Origin: Streptomyces sp. WM4235
Lineage (GTDB): Bacteria; Actinomycetota; Actinomycetes; Streptomycetales; Streptomycetaceae
Direction: 5' to 3'
Length of the DNA: 64,000 nt
Assembly: GCF_001279725.1 (NCBI RefSeq)
Contig: NZ_LGDE01000068.1
Location: 1 to 64,000, forward strand
The notes beneath the pieces are model-generated. The model worked only from the letters and a program-made list of their open reading frames with translations. It searched no databases and was not told where the DNA came from. Shown here in pieces: positions 26,079 to 37,889 of this stretch (its first letter is position 1; every line of letters begins with the position of its first letter). A program made the position numbers and the translations under genes.

Positions 26079-26139
26079 GGCACCAGCCTCCCATCACATG
26101 ACGTAGTGAAGCTCCCCCCGCGAACTGGACAGCGGGTGT

Positions 26140-27025
26140 TCACGCTGCCGGGGCGAGGTCTTGCCTGAGCAGGGTTCTCGTTTCGAGCGGGGTGACGTAC
26201 CCGGAGTCGGCTGCGGTTGTACTCGACCTCGATGTAGCGGAAAACGTCGGCCCGGGCAGCCTCGCGGGTCTCCCACACGGTCGTCCCGATCTCCGCTTTC
26301 AGGATGGCGAACCAGCTTTCCGCGGCGGCATTATCGTAACAAGAGCCGACACGCCCCATCGACTGCCGCATGCGCAACTTGCGTATCTCGGTGCGGAATT
26401 CGTCACTCGTGTACTCGCTGCCGCGATCCGTATGCATGACGCAACCATGCTCCAGGCCGCCCCGCCCGGCCGCCATCCTCAGAGCGGCGACCGGCAGCTC
26501 GGCGCGGTGGTGCTCGGCCATTGCCCAGCCGACCACCTCCCGCGTCGCGAGATCGATACACGTTGCCAGATACAACTTCCCTTCCAGTGTGACGAGTTCG
26601 GTCATGTCGCCGACGAGCCGCATCCCGGGCCGGGGCGCGGTGAAGTCCCGGCCGATCAGGTCGAGCGCGAACACCGCCCGCTTTGCCTGCCGGGTCAGGC
26701 CCCGATGCCGGCGGCGGGTGATCCCGGCGATCCGGTGTTCGCGCATCAGCCGCTCGACCTTCTTGGAGTTCACCGCCCGCCCGGCCCGCCGCAGAGCGGC
26801 ATGGATCCGCGGGGCCCCGTAGGCGCCGCGAGATCCGGCGTGGAGCACCCGGATCTCACCCACCAGCACATCCTCGGCCCGCTCCCGCACCGTCCGGGCC
26901 GGCCGTGACGCCCTGTGCGCGTAGTAGGTGGAACGGGGCACCCCCAGCACACGGCACAGAAACACAACGCTGTGACCTGCAGGATTACCCTCCGACGCCT
27001 TCTCCGCATCGATGAAACAACACCG
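26140..27025 (-). pseudogene. IS3-family transposase OrfB, C-terminal frameshift
   Basis: The DDE triad is complete: GDMTEL, MHTDRGSEY and AAAESWFAILKAE. The HTH_21 segment (RGAYGAPRIHAALRRAG) is present. After EVEYNRSR (about 26205) the frame changes; the proper end continues one frame over as SGYVTPLETRTLLRQDLAPA and stops at 26140. A loss of roughly 20 bp is likely. Because only the far C-terminus is affected, residual activity cannot be excluded. Confidence 0.7.
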
Positions 27026-27036
27026 CGCCGCGGTGT

Positions 27037-27342
27037 CTACCTCATCTTGTCCTGAGCGAAGAAGGCGGTCGCTTTTCCCAGCACCTCGATCGTGGCCTCC
27101 TGCTCGCGAACCTTCCGCCGCAACCGGACCAGCTCCTCACGCTCCGCAGTGGTCAACGCCCCGGCGGGCCCCTCACCGCGGTCGATCTTCGCCTGCTTCA
27201 CCCACCCGCGCAGGCCTTCCGGACTCACACCCAGATCCCTCGCGACCTCAGTGACCGTCTTCTCCGAGGACAACGCCAAGGCAACCGCGTCCCGTTTGAA
27301 CTCGGCCGTGTACCGCTTACTCATGTTGCTCTTCATGCTCAC
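27037..27342 (-). CDS. IS3-family transposase OrfA (second element)
   Basis: 101 residues. Helix-turn-helix (YTAEFKRDAVALALSS, then VTEVARDLGVSPEGLRGWV) and leucine zipper (VRLRRKVREQEATIEVLGKA) followed by FFAQDKM, the usual end of this OrfA type. Start MSMKSNMSKRY could be either of three Met codons. Different subgroup from the IS at 19.3-20.5 kb. Confidence 0.85.
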   Translation of the reverse strand: MSMKSNMSKRYTAEFKRDAVALALSSEKTVTEVARDLGVSPEGLRGWVKQAKIDRGEGPAGALTTAEREELVRLRRKVREQEATIEVLGKATAFFAQDKMR

Positions 27343-27561
27343 TACCTGTGACTGCTTCCTCCGGGACCATCCGTCCCAGTATCAAGCTGTCCAGCCGACA
27401 GGGGGAAGCTCACAGGGGGAAGCTCATAGCGCTGTGAACTCCAGTACGCGGTGCAAGCGGGCAGAGCAGAGCCTCCATCTCAACTGCGGTGACGGGCGCG
27501 AGAAGGGCGGCATGGCGTCCTGCATGTGAGGGAGAGGCCAGAGAGCGATGGGGCATGACCC

Positions 27562-27582
27562 TTTCTCGTCATGTTGACGAGA
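27562..27582. promoter_or_regulatory. Palindrome upstream of the SIR2-STAND gene
   Basis: TTCTCGTCA-TGT-TGACGAGAA: perfect 9-bp arms around a 3-bp centre, ending 75 bp before the start codon at 27658. The arrangement suits a dimeric repressor operator. It could also form a small hairpin, but no T-tract follows. Confidence 0.5.
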
Positions 27583-27657
27583 ATGAGGGTGGGGTGGCAC
27601 TCTGAACCTGCGGCCCGTTGGCGCCGTGCTCCGTGCGAGTCACCTCTGGCGGCAACC

Positions 27658-30600
27658 ATGAACCACACAGACGCTCAGCAGTACGTACAGCAGCTGGAAG
27701 CGGCGATGGCGCAGATCAGGCCCTGGGGGGCCGTAGCCATCGTCGGGGCAGGCATGTCATTCGCCGGATATCCCATGACTGCCGGACTCAACCCCTTGCT
27801 CTGGCAGGCCCTGGACGCCTGCCCGCCAGCACTGCACGCGACAGCCCGCACCATCGGACAGCCCCCCACACCGGCCAAAGACCTGCTCGGCAACAACTGG
27901 GACAAACTGAGCCGCGGCTACCAGCAGCTGCGCCTCCACGCCGACGCCCGGGCTTCCTTCCAGCTCGGATTTCAGGCACTCGACCGACAGCGCCAACCCT
28001 CACCTGCACACCAGGCCATGGCACGCCTGATGCACCACGGCCTCATCGAGCTCACCGTCTCCTTCAACTGGGACACCGCCGTCGAACGTGCCTGGGGCGC
28101 CCAGTACGGCACCCCGCTGCCTGCTGCCGCGGCCCAGTTCGTCAAACCCCACGGGGACGCTGCCCGTCCCAGGGCTGCGTGGATCCTGCCCGACGAGCCC
28201 GGCTTCGTCCCACCCGACCTCGCCGAGCGGGTACGCGCCATGCTCACCGAACGCCCCCGCGTTCTGCTCATCGTCGGCTATTCCGAAAGCGATGAGGACG
28301 TCGTCACCCAGCTGACCGGTCCCATGGGGCAGCAATGGCCGGTTGTACGCATCGGCCCCTCCGCCACCGGCCCACTGGCCGTCACCGCCACGGCCGACGA
28401 CGCCTTGCCCGACCTCGCATCCCAGCTGGTCCCCGAGCCCGAACTGCCCGGCTGGCGCTGGGTCGACTACAGCATCCAACGAGACCTGGGGGCCGCCCTG
28501 CGCGGCTACCGGCTCACCTCCCAGGACGCGGAAGCCTGCCCGCAATCCCCCGAAGCCGCGGATGTGGCGCAGCGGCTGACCGTCGCCAACCTGGCCCGTC
28601 TTCAGGCGCCCAGCGGCTGCGGCAAGTCCGTCACCGCCTTTCAGGCCGCACGCATGCTCAACCACGACGGCTGGGAAGTCGTCGAACTAGCCGAGACCGG
28701 AGTCGCCACCCGCGCGACCGTTCAATCCCTCGCCCGCACGCACTATCCCACCGTGGCTGTCGTCGACGACGCACAGGCCCTGCGCCCCGAGGTACTGACC
28801 AGTCTGGAGCGCCTTGCCTCCAGCCGGCTGAAGGTCCTGCTCGTCCACACCGACGACGAGAACGCCCCCTCAACGGACCCCGCCACAGTGCACCTGCTGC
28901 CCACCCGGGCTGTTCAGCTTCTGGCTGACCACATCAGCGCCCACCAGAACGGCCTCCTGTCCGTTCTCTCCCGGCTGGACGACCGCCTAGGACAAAAGCC
29001 GTTCACCATTTCCGTCGACGAACGGCTCGCTGAAGCACGCCAAGCCTCCCGCCCATGGCAGTTCATGTTCGTCCTGACCGGAGGGGAGCGCCGTGCCGCG
29101 GAGGAGGTCGCTTTCCTGCGTGAACACAATCGAGCAGACCTCCTGCTTGCTGTTCTCAGCGCTCAGCAACTCCTTTCCCTCGACGCCGGCATCGATGAGA
29201 CGACACTGCTGCCCCTGGCCGCTGGGAATCTCGACCGTTCCCAGCGATGGGCCCACGACGCGCTGGCTGCTCTCGTCGGGCGCCGCCTTGCGCTTCCAGG
29301 TGAACGCATCCGCACCCCCCATCAGCGTTTCGCCGCATATGCGCTGCGTGCCGTCCTGCGCACGGGCACCCAGCCCGATGAACAGCTCCTGCAGCACCTC
29401 CGCAGGCAGCTGACCGATCCGACCACAGCTCTCCGCGGCATCCACTGGCTGCTGGATGACCTCCGTCAGGTCGAACAGCTCCGGTACAGAAGACCACCCT
29501 TGCTCATGGACGAGACGACGACCCAGACCCTGGTGGACCGCTGCATTCACGCACCCCGCCAAGAACGAGCAGCAGCAGCGATGGTCCTGTGGCATGTCAC
29601 GTGGTGGGGAGAAGAGGCGCGCACCCAAGTGCTGTCCCGCGATGCCATCATCGCTCGCTGGATCAGCGAGGCCACTACAGCTGAGGCCTATTCGCTGCGC
29701 TGGGCTGCCAGCGGACTGCGCTCCGACAGAGGCGAAGGCGGTACCTGGGCTACCACTGCGGCACAGATCCCACCTCTTCAGTTCGCCCACCGACTGAATA
29801 CGGAACTCACGGCCGGATCCGTCTACTCCTGGTCCGAGCTGGTGGGCGAGCTGTGGCAGGTAGTGCCACAGGAGTGGAAGAAGGAATGCGTGGAGGCACT
29901 GGACCGCGCAACCTTGCTGACCGCAGCCCACGACCTCGACGAATACTCCGTGCACGGCTACACCAAACTCGCGATGTGGTGCGCCGCGGCGGATATCAGC
30001 CTGTACTTCGAAATGATGAGCGAGGCGGCCCCAGCCATCAGCCGCACTCTGACCACGGCACCAGGACAAGCTGTCAATAACCTTTTCGACTTCCTCCTGG
30101 CGACCTACTGGGCCGAGGATCCCCAGCCCCAGGACGACGCCCGGCGCCGGTTCGTCGAGGAGGCCAAGGTCCTCGTGCGGCGCATCATCGCCGCAACCTC
30201 GTGGGAAACCGCTGCTGATGTCGTCAGTAAGGGTGATCTGCGCTCATGGGGAAGCCTGGACGTGCTGGCCCACTGGCTCCACAGCCACGACCCCATCGCC
30301 TATGCCACGTTCACCGACAACATTACTCTCGCATCTCTGGACACCCGCACCGCAGGACTCTGGCACGACATGATGGAACTTCGTTCCATCACACAGACAC
30401 TCAGCTGCGGCACCAGCCGAGAACCGGGCCGCAGCTGGATCACCACCCACGCGGACGAGATCACCACAATGCCGAGTTGGGCCATCGCGATCGCCCCGGA
30501 CACCGCAGCAGCCATCTCCCGGCGCGGCGGAACGCTCTCCCTGGGCCTGTCCGGCGGGGCTCACTGGGACTGGGCTGCCGACGCCCTCCAATCCCTCACG

Positions 30601-30951
30601 GAAACGAACAGACCCGTAGCCGTGGAGCTGCTGCGCTGTAGCCGTTCAGACCTCACCAACGCTCTGACAAACAACCAGTTCCACTCTGCCAACGGCTTGG
30701 CAGAGTTCCTCAACGCGGCTGACACATGTGCCCCAGACATCGTCGATGCCGCCCTCGAGGCCCTCGCCCCGACCCAGATCAGCGAATCATGGCCAGCAAT
30801 GCTGGACGGTGCAGACGAGCAACGCATCGCCGCAGCGACACTGATCACCCGAACCGCACGTATTCACGGCCCCATGGGAGAGCAGGCTCGACAACTTCAA
30901 CGTCACCTCCCCGTAGGGGAGTCGCCCTCGCCCGGTGAAGCCGACGCATAG
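27658..30951 (+). CDS. SIR2-STAND defence-type protein
   Basis: 1097 residues. Residues ~15-300 form a SIR2-like domain: VAIVGAGMSFAGYP (NAD loop), SFNWDTAVERA (the TxNxD Asn), FVKPHGD (His) and LLIVGYSESDEDVV. SIR2 effectors of this kind destroy NAD+ in infected cells. A P-loop follows at ~318 (LQAPSGCGKSVTA) with Walker B VAVVDDAQAL (~364). The last ~600 residues are helical repeats, probably the sensor. This is the effector-STAND-sensor order of Avs5-like proteins. The ATG at 27658 is preferred because it directly precedes the conserved domain; upstream ATGs overlap a palindromic operator. Alone on its strand, with no partner gene. Confidence 0.8.
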   Translation: MNHTDAQQYVQQLEAAMAQIRPWGAVAIVGAGMSFAGYPMTAGLNPLLWQALDACPPALHATARTIGQPPTPAKDLLGNNWDKLSRGYQQLRLHADARASFQLGFQALDRQRQPSPAHQAMARLMHHGLIELTVSFNWDTAVERAWGAQYGTPLPAAAAQFVKPHGDAARPRAAWILPDEPGFVPPDLAERVRAMLTERPRVLLIVGYSESDEDVVTQLTGPMGQQWPVVRIGPSATGPLAVTATADDALPDLASQLVPEPELPGWRWVDYSIQRDLGAALRGYRLTSQDAEACPQSPEAADVAQRLTVANLARLQAPSGCGKSVTAFQAARMLNHDGWEVVELAETGVATRATVQSLARTHYPTVAVVDDAQALRPEVLTSLERLASSRLKVLLVHTDDENAPSTDPATVHLLPTRAVQLLADHISAHQNGLLSVLSRLDDRLGQKPFTISVDERLAEARQASRPWQFMFVLTGGERRAAEEVAFLREHNRADLLLAVLSAQQLLSLDAGIDETTLLPLAAGNLDRSQRWAHDALAALVGRRLALPGERIRTPHQRFAAYALRAVLRTGTQPDEQLLQHLRRQLTDPTTALRGIHWLLDDLRQVEQLRYRRPPLLMDETTTQTLVDRCIHAPRQERAAAAMVLWHVTWWGEEARTQVLSRDAIIARWISEATTAEAYSLRWAASGLRSDRGEGGTWATTAAQIPPLQFAHRLNTELTAGSVYSWSELVGELWQVVPQEWKKECVEALDRATLLTAAHDLDEYSVHGYTKLAMWCAAADISLYFEMMSEAAPAISRTLTTAPGQAVNNLFDFLLATYWAEDPQPQDDARRRFVEEAKVLVRRIIAATSWETAADVVSKGDLRSWGSLDVLAHWLHSHDPIAYATFTDNITLASLDTRTAGLWHDMMELRSITQTLSCGTSREPGRSWITTHADEITTMPSWAIAIAPDTAAAISRRGGTLSLGLSGGAHWDWAADALQSLTETNRPVAVELLRCSRSDLTNALTNNQFHSANGLAEFLNAADTCAPDIVDAALEALAPTQISESWPAMLDGADEQRIAAATLITRTARIHGPMGEQARQLQRHLPVGESPSPGEADA

Positions 30952-31084
30952 CTGGTTCTGCTGCGGCGCTGCGTAGGAAGCCAGGGGCCAGAGATATACC
31001 GGTACGCACCGGCACGCCACCGGGGGACCTTGCTCGAATGAGGTTGGTCACATCGGCTTGGCAAGAACTAGCCGGGATGACCGT

Positions 31085-32140
31085 TCACTTCAGGGCTGGC
31101 GAGCCCGAGTAGTAGAAGACGTCAGCTCGGAACGCATTCCGGATCTCCGTGAGGGCTTCGCGGTCGCGATTGAAGCGGAGCTTGTTGGTGAGGAGGACGG
31201 CCCATCGGTCTTGTTGCGGGCTGATCCACATGCCGGTGCCAGTGAAGCCGTAGTGGACCCAGATGTCCTCGTTGGGTTCGGTAGCAGGTGCAGGATGCCA
31301 GAAGAGGCCGCGGGCGGGGGCTAGGCCGCCCGTGCGGATGCGTAGGGACTCGTCGATCCAGTTGGGGCCGAAGGCGGTCTGGGTGGGGGCGAGCATGTGG
31401 CGGAGGAAGCGGGCCACGTCGTCGAGGACCGAGAAGGTGCCAGCGATGCCGCAGACGCCGTTGAGGAGGCGGGCGGAGAAATCGTGGGCCGTGCCCTTGA
31501 GGTGGGTGCCGGTGGTCTCGTCGTACTCGGTGGGGGCGCAGCGGGCCGCCTCGGCGTCGGGGAGGGGGCCGAAGCGGGTCTGGGTCATGCCCAGGGGGTG
31601 CCAGATGCGGTCGGTGGCGAGCTGGTCCAGGGGTTGGCCCGAGAGGTGTTCGGCGAGGTAGCCGAGGACGAGGGCGGCTCGGTCTGTGTACTCGACGGCT
31701 TCGCCGGGTGGGCGGTGGAGAGATTCGTGGAGGACGCCGTCGCGGATGTCCTGGGGGTCGGTGCCGTAGAGGTTCTTCAGGTTGGCGCGCAGCGGCAGGC
31801 CTGCGGTGTGCGTGAGCAGGTGGTGGGCCGTGGCCCGGGCTAGGGGGCGGCCTGCGACTTCGTCCCAGAAGGTGCCCAGCGGGGTGTGGAGCTGGAGCTT
31901 GCCCTCTTCGACCAGGGTGCCGATCGTGGACCAGACGGCGAGGATCTTGGTGAGGCTGGCCACGTCGAAGACGGTGTCCAGCCGCATCGGCTCGTCCGGA
32001 TGGTCGGGGTCCAGGAGGCCGACGGCTCCGCTGGCCTCGATGCCGTCGGCGTTCCCGACCGCCCACACCGCGCCGGGGTAGACCTCGTCGCGGACGCCGG
32101 TCTGGAGGAGGTCTTCGATCCGGTCGGTGGTGTGGGTCAT
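31085..32140 (-). CDS. Beta-lactamase-family serine hydrolase
   Basis: 351 residues, start at 32140. SxxK motif in VASLTKIL (~residue 65), Tyr motif YTDRAALVLGYL (~155), and an HxG motif in VHYGFTGTG (~300). This is the class C beta-lactamase/esterase/DD-peptidase fold. No signal peptide is visible, so a cytoplasmic esterase or amidase role is more likely than cell-wall activity. It runs toward the SIR2-STAND gene (convergent, 133 bp apart) and is divergent from the GNAT gene. It could belong to the alaS-containing module or stand alone. Confidence 0.8.
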   Translation of the reverse strand: MTHTTDRIEDLLQTGVRDEVYPGAVWAVGNADGIEASGAVGLLDPDHPDEPMRLDTVFDVASLTKILAVWSTIGTLVEEGKLQLHTPLGTFWDEVAGRPLARATAHHLLTHTAGLPLRANLKNLYGTDPQDIRDGVLHESLHRPPGEAVEYTDRAALVLGYLAEHLSGQPLDQLATDRIWHPLGMTQTRFGPLPDAEAARCAPTEYDETTGTHLKGTAHDFSARLLNGVCGIAGTFSVLDDVARFLRHMLAPTQTAFGPNWIDESLRIRTGGLAPARGLFWHPAPATEPNEDIWVHYGFTGTGMWISPQQDRWAVLLTNKLRFNRDREALTEIRNAFRADVFYYSGSPALK

Positions 32141-32534
32141 GGTCTCCCGATCGTCGTGGGCCGCGGGTGGTCCGATGGCCAGGCTAGTGACGCGGCCGGT
32201 GCGTTGTCGGCTGCGGCACGACGGCCGGCGCAACCCGATGGCCGTCTCCCGCTTGGCATCGCCTTGGCGAAGGTGGACCGATGCGACGCGGAGGTCTGTG
32301 AGCGGCTGCTCGGGCACGCCGACCTCACCCATTCGGTCGGGAGCACGTGAGGGAGTTGGAGTTGCAGACCGTGCTGGGGTCGCTTCGGGGAGCGCGGCTA
32401 TCGCACGGGCAACGCGATTGTCCGGCGGTATCCGCATCTTGCGATGGCGGGAGTGGGACCGGCTGGTTCGCCGGGCGTTCCGGTGGTGGCTGACGCAAGC
32501 TGAGGTTGGCGAGCGGTTACCGGAGGTGGATGTA
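32141..32534. other. Intergenic stretch with possible gene debris
   Basis: 394 bp between divergent genes. Short fragments such as VCERLLGHADLTHSVGS read like scraps of a broken gene, but no family can be fixed. No clear promoter hexamers were identified. Confidence 0.35.
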
Positions 32535-33119
32535 GTGCCCACGTCGAGGTCGCATCAGCGAGTCCGTGGTTTGACCGAACCCGCGACGACCGCGAAAGGG
32601 GCGGCGGCCGACGAGGCGGCGATCCGGCTCTTCGCTGAGGAAGATTCCGTGCAGGAGCTGACCCGTCTGCTGCACCGGGCGTATGCCGATCATGCAGCCG
32701 CAGGACGGGTCTTCTTCGCCTCGTATCAGTCTCCGCAGGACACGGCTCGCCGCCTGAGGGGCGGCGAGTGCTGGCTGGCGTTTCAGGGGACCTCGCTGGT
32801 GGGCACGGTCACCGTTGCGGTTCCGTACGTCGCCCCGGATGGGTATCCCGCACCGGCCGGTGCGGGGTCTTTCTGGCAGCTCGCGGTGGATCCGTCTCAG
32901 CGGGGCACTGGCTTGGGGCAGCGACTTCTGTCGGTTGCTGAAGCGCGGGTCGCCGCTCGGGGTGCCGCGCAGGTCGTCATCGATACGTCGTCCCAGGCGA
33001 CTGAGCTCGTCGGCTGGTACCGCCGGCGGGGCTACGTGCCCGTGGGTACCTGGCGGTGGGATGTGACCAACTACGACAGTGTGGTGCTCGTGAAGGACCT
33101 GGCGACGAGCCGATCGTGA
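32535..33119 (+). CDS. GNAT-family N-acetyltransferase
   Basis: 194 residues from GTG 32535, with GGAGG 8 bases upstream. Acetyl-CoA motif A is LAVDPSQRGTGLGQRLLSVA (Q/RxxGxG/A); the preceding strand is GSFWQLAV, and the C-terminal WYRRRGYVPVGTW is typical. It transfers an acetyl group to an unknown amine. Convergent with alaS, separated by a two-way hairpin. Confidence 0.85.
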   Translation: MPTSRSHQRVRGLTEPATTAKGAAADEAAIRLFAEEDSVQELTRLLHRAYADHAAAGRVFFASYQSPQDTARRLRGGECWLAFQGTSLVGTVTVAVPYVAPDGYPAPAGAGSFWQLAVDPSQRGTGLGQRLLSVAEARVAARGAAQVVIDTSSQATELVGWYRRRGYVPVGTWRWDVTNYDSVVLVKDLATSRS

Positions 33120-33121
33120 TG

Positions 33122-33183
33122 GCGGGAGGCACCCAGCAGGCGGCGGCCCCGGCTGGGGCGTTCGCTTGCCGTGTGCCTCCCGC
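33122..33183. terminator. Bidirectional hairpin between GNAT gene and alaS
   Basis: GCGGGAGGCAC (33122-33132) pairs with GTGCCTCCCGC (33173-33183), an 11-bp stem with a 40-nt loop, located between convergent genes. No T-tract is present, as is common in Streptomyces. Confidence 0.5.
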
Positions 33184-33194
33184 GCGTGGGTCAC

Positions 33195-35849
<2,655 letters not shown>

Positions 35850-36006
35850 GGGTGTGGCCCTCACGGAAGAGTCGTGGAGAGGTGGGGGGTGATCACACGC
35901 CGAGCCGGGCCGAGAACGGGGACTGAGTGGTTCTCAGTTCTCCAGCTCGACGCAGATAGCTCGCGCCCCCACGGTGTAAACCATGACTCCAGATCCGTTG
36001 CTCACA

Positions 36007-36054
36007 GGTGGTGCAGCCCGCACGGACCGACGGTCCCGTGCGTGTTGCACCACC
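36007..36054 (-). terminator. Strong hairpin between the HAD gene and alaS
   Basis: GGTGGTGCA/TGCACCACC (9 bp) encloses CGCACGG/CCGTGCG (7 bp) and ACC/GGT around a GAC loop. It lies just after the HAD stop and about 155 nt before alaS. It could terminate part of the transcripts or control alaS expression. No T-box specifier or T-box antiterminator sequence was found. Confidence 0.5.
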
Positions 36055-36073
36055 CAGAGTAGCGGGTCCGGCA

Positions 36074-36745
36074 TCAAGATCGCTTGGTCTTCTGGTGGGA
36101 AGGCTCTGCTCCTGCCAGAAGGAGGAGGAGTACGTCGGCGAGCCCCGTGGCGTGTGGCAGGACGAGATCGGCGCCCGCCCGGGTGAGGGCATCGGGGCCG
36201 GCGAAGCCCCAGCCGGCGCCGACTGCCCTGATGCCGGCCGCCCGGGCGGCGTGGATGTCGATGTCCGCGTCACCGACGTACACCGCGTCCTTCGGTACGA
36301 CGTCGAGCTGTCGCAGGGCGAGCAGCAGCCCGTCGGGTGCGGGCTTGGGAGCCGCGTCCTCGAAGCAGACGATGGTGTCGATCAGGTCGAGGATCTCCGG
36401 GGGTAAGAGCCAGCCGACCCGTCGGCGGCTCCGCAGGGTCACGATGGCCGTGGCGACACCGGCGGCCCGAAGGGTCGTGAGGGTCTCGCCGACGAACGGG
36501 AAGGCCTCGGTGGAGAGACCGGCCGTTGCGGTGGCCGCGTCCCAGCCGTTCTCGTTGATCACCCCGCTCAGGCCGAGTTCGGCCAGCACCTGCTCGCGTG
36601 GCCTGGTCAGGGCTCCGGCGGGGAGGTCGTCGGTGGTGACGCGATGGTCAAGAGCAGAGGTCGCGAAGCCTGCCAGGGTGGCGAGTTGAGCGGTGCGACT
36701 GTCGAGGAGGACCCCGTCGAGGTCGAAGAGTACGGCCCGCTTCAC
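36074..36745 (-). CDS. HAD-superfamily phosphatase
   Basis: 223 residues. Motif I FDLDGVLLDS at residues 7-16, motif II as TAIVT(LRSR), motif III Lys in KPAPDGLLLAL, motif IV GDADIDIHAARAAG. A helical cap lies between I and II, so this is the phosphoglycolate-phosphatase-like class. Starts within an ATGA overlap of the PRTase gene, so it is translationally coupled. It probably dephosphorylates a sugar or nucleotide intermediate of the operon's pathway. Confidence 0.85.
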   Translation of the reverse strand: MKRAVLFDLDGVLLDSRTAQLATLAGFATSALDHRVTTDDLPAGALTRPREQVLAELGLSGVINENGWDAATATAGLSTEAFPFVGETLTTLRAAGVATAIVTLRSRRRVGWLLPPEILDLIDTIVCFEDAAPKPAPDGLLLALRQLDVVPKDAVYVGDADIDIHAARAAGIRAVGAGWGFAGPDALTRAGADLVLPHATGLADVLLLLLAGAEPSHQKTKRS

Positions 36746-37293
36746 GCGGCATCACCGCCTTGCGCGGGCGGCAGGTCGGACTCGGTGAGCAGGGAGTGCA
36801 GGGTGACGCGGTGCTCTGCCAAAAGCAGGCGGCCTCCGAGCGGGCGCTCCAGTACGCACAACGCGTCGGTGACGGGAGCTCCGGCGATCCGCAAGGTGCG
36901 GGCCATCTTCAGCAGCTGGCCGCCGGAGCGGACCACGTCGTCGACCAGGACGGTACGGCGGCCGTCGAGTGGGGCGCCCTCGATCTGCCGGTGGGAGCCG
37001 TAGCCCTTGGGCCGACGGCGAAGGAACAGCGCGGGCAGGCCGGTGGCAGCGGACAGGGCGACGACGAGGGGGACGCCGCCGAGCTCGATCCCCGCGAGCA
37101 GCTGGGCGCCGCCGGGCACGAGGCAGGCCAGAGCGGCGGCAGTGTCGTGCAGGAGCGCGGGGTCGGCGGCCAGACGGTACTCGTCGAAGTAGGTGTCCAG
37201 CCGGGCGCCGTCGGCGAGGCTGAACGGGGCGGTGACGCATGCGGTTTCTGCGAGCCGAGCAGTGAGGCCGGCCAGCGACGGGCTGGTGGTCAT
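36742..37293 (-). CDS. Phosphoribosyltransferase, OPRT-like
   Basis: 183 residues, ATG 37293 overlapping the upstream stop by 4 bp. PRPP-binding motif TVLVDDVVRSGGQL near residue 118; a PRTase hood and flexible loop precede it (LFLRRRPKGYGSHRQIEG). Related to orotate phosphoribosyltransferase but shorter and with a divergent hood, so the base or base-like acceptor is unknown. Together with a LOG-family protein and a HAD phosphatase it suggests nucleotide or nucleoside chemistry. Confidence 0.8.
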   Translation of the reverse strand: MTTSPSLAGLTARLAETACVTAPFSLADGARLDTYFDEYRLAADPALLHDTAAALACLVPGGAQLLAGIELGGVPLVVALSAATGLPALFLRRRPKGYGSHRQIEGAPLDGRRTVLVDDVVRSGGQLLKMARTLRIAGAPVTDALCVLERPLGGRLLLAEHRVTLHSLLTESDLPPAQGGDAA

Positions 37294-37889
37294 GCTCCTC
37301 CGATCGGGACTGTGTCGAGCGTGGCGAGGCAGGTGTGGAAGGCATCGGCGGACTCGACCGCGGTGAGGTAGCCGAGTGGCCGAGTCGGGGTCTCGTACAG
37401 CCACTTCTCCTGCCGCAGGAACGTGAGAAGGCGCAGGGCGGCCGCCCCCGCTAGGAAGATCGGTACGGGCCGGATCGTGGTCGCGTAGTACAGGGCGGCG
37501 GTCAGTTCGTGCAGAGTGCCGACGCCGCCGCCCATCGCGACGATCAGATCCGCGTGTGCCAGGTAGTGGTTGAGCCGTGCGCCGAGGTCGAGCAGGTGGA
37601 CCGAGCTGGTGGCATGCGGGTTGAACGGGCCCCACTCGTCGTGCTTGCCGATCAGGGTGACCGCCGTGACCGAGGCTCCCTCGGAGCTCGCTCCGCGGGC
37701 GGCTGCCTCCATCAATCCGTTGTAGCCGCCGTGCAGGAGCGAGTACCCGGCCCGGGCCAGTGACCGGCCGACCTCCTCGGCCAGCTTCTCCTCGTCCGCC
37801 GAGGCAGGGACGACGCCGCCGAAGAAGACGGCGGTCAGGCCTTCGCGGGCCCAGCTGGTGGCCGGGCCCGCGAGGTGGAGTGCGCTCAC
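37290..37889 (-). CDS. LOG-family/TIGR00725-like protein
   Basis: 199 residues from GTG 37889, in a GTGA overlap with the nucleotidyltransferase and with AGGAG 5 bases upstream. Rossmann-like fold with LLHGGYNGLMEAAARGA and the signature GGGVGTLHELTAA (family PGGxGTxxE, here with Gly for Pro). LOG enzymes cleave nucleoside 5'-monophosphates to free base and ribose 5-phosphate; related proteins are annotated as lysine decarboxylases in error. Paired with a PRTase it could remodel a nucleobase. Confidence 0.8.
   Translation of the reverse strand: MSALHLAGPATSWAREGLTAVFFGGVVPASADEEKLAEEVGRSLARAGYSLLHGGYNGLMEAAARGASSEGASVTAVTLIGKHDEWGPFNPHATSSVHLLDLGARLNHYLAHADLIVAMGGGVGTLHELTAALYYATTIRPVPIFLAGAAALRLLTFLRQEKWLYETPTRPLGYLTAVESADAFHTCLATLDTVPIGGA

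Larger units (their letters stand above)
26107..27426 (-). mobile_element. Second IS3-family element, degraded
   Basis: About 1.3 kb. Ends match as inverted repeats (TGAAGCTCCCCC...CTGGACAGC at 26107-26133; complement near 27386-27412). The outer 14 bp of the right end (ACAGGGGGAAGCTC) is duplicated in tandem. A 3-bp TAG lies at each outer edge (26104-26106 and 27427-27429), as expected for an IS3 target duplication. It contains orfA and a 3'-damaged orfB. Confidence 0.7.

Noticed and set aside
35850..36073. T-box or other tRNA-sensing leader before alaS
   Set aside because: No T-box core sequence and no specifier loop could be found; only the hairpin at 36007-36054 remains.
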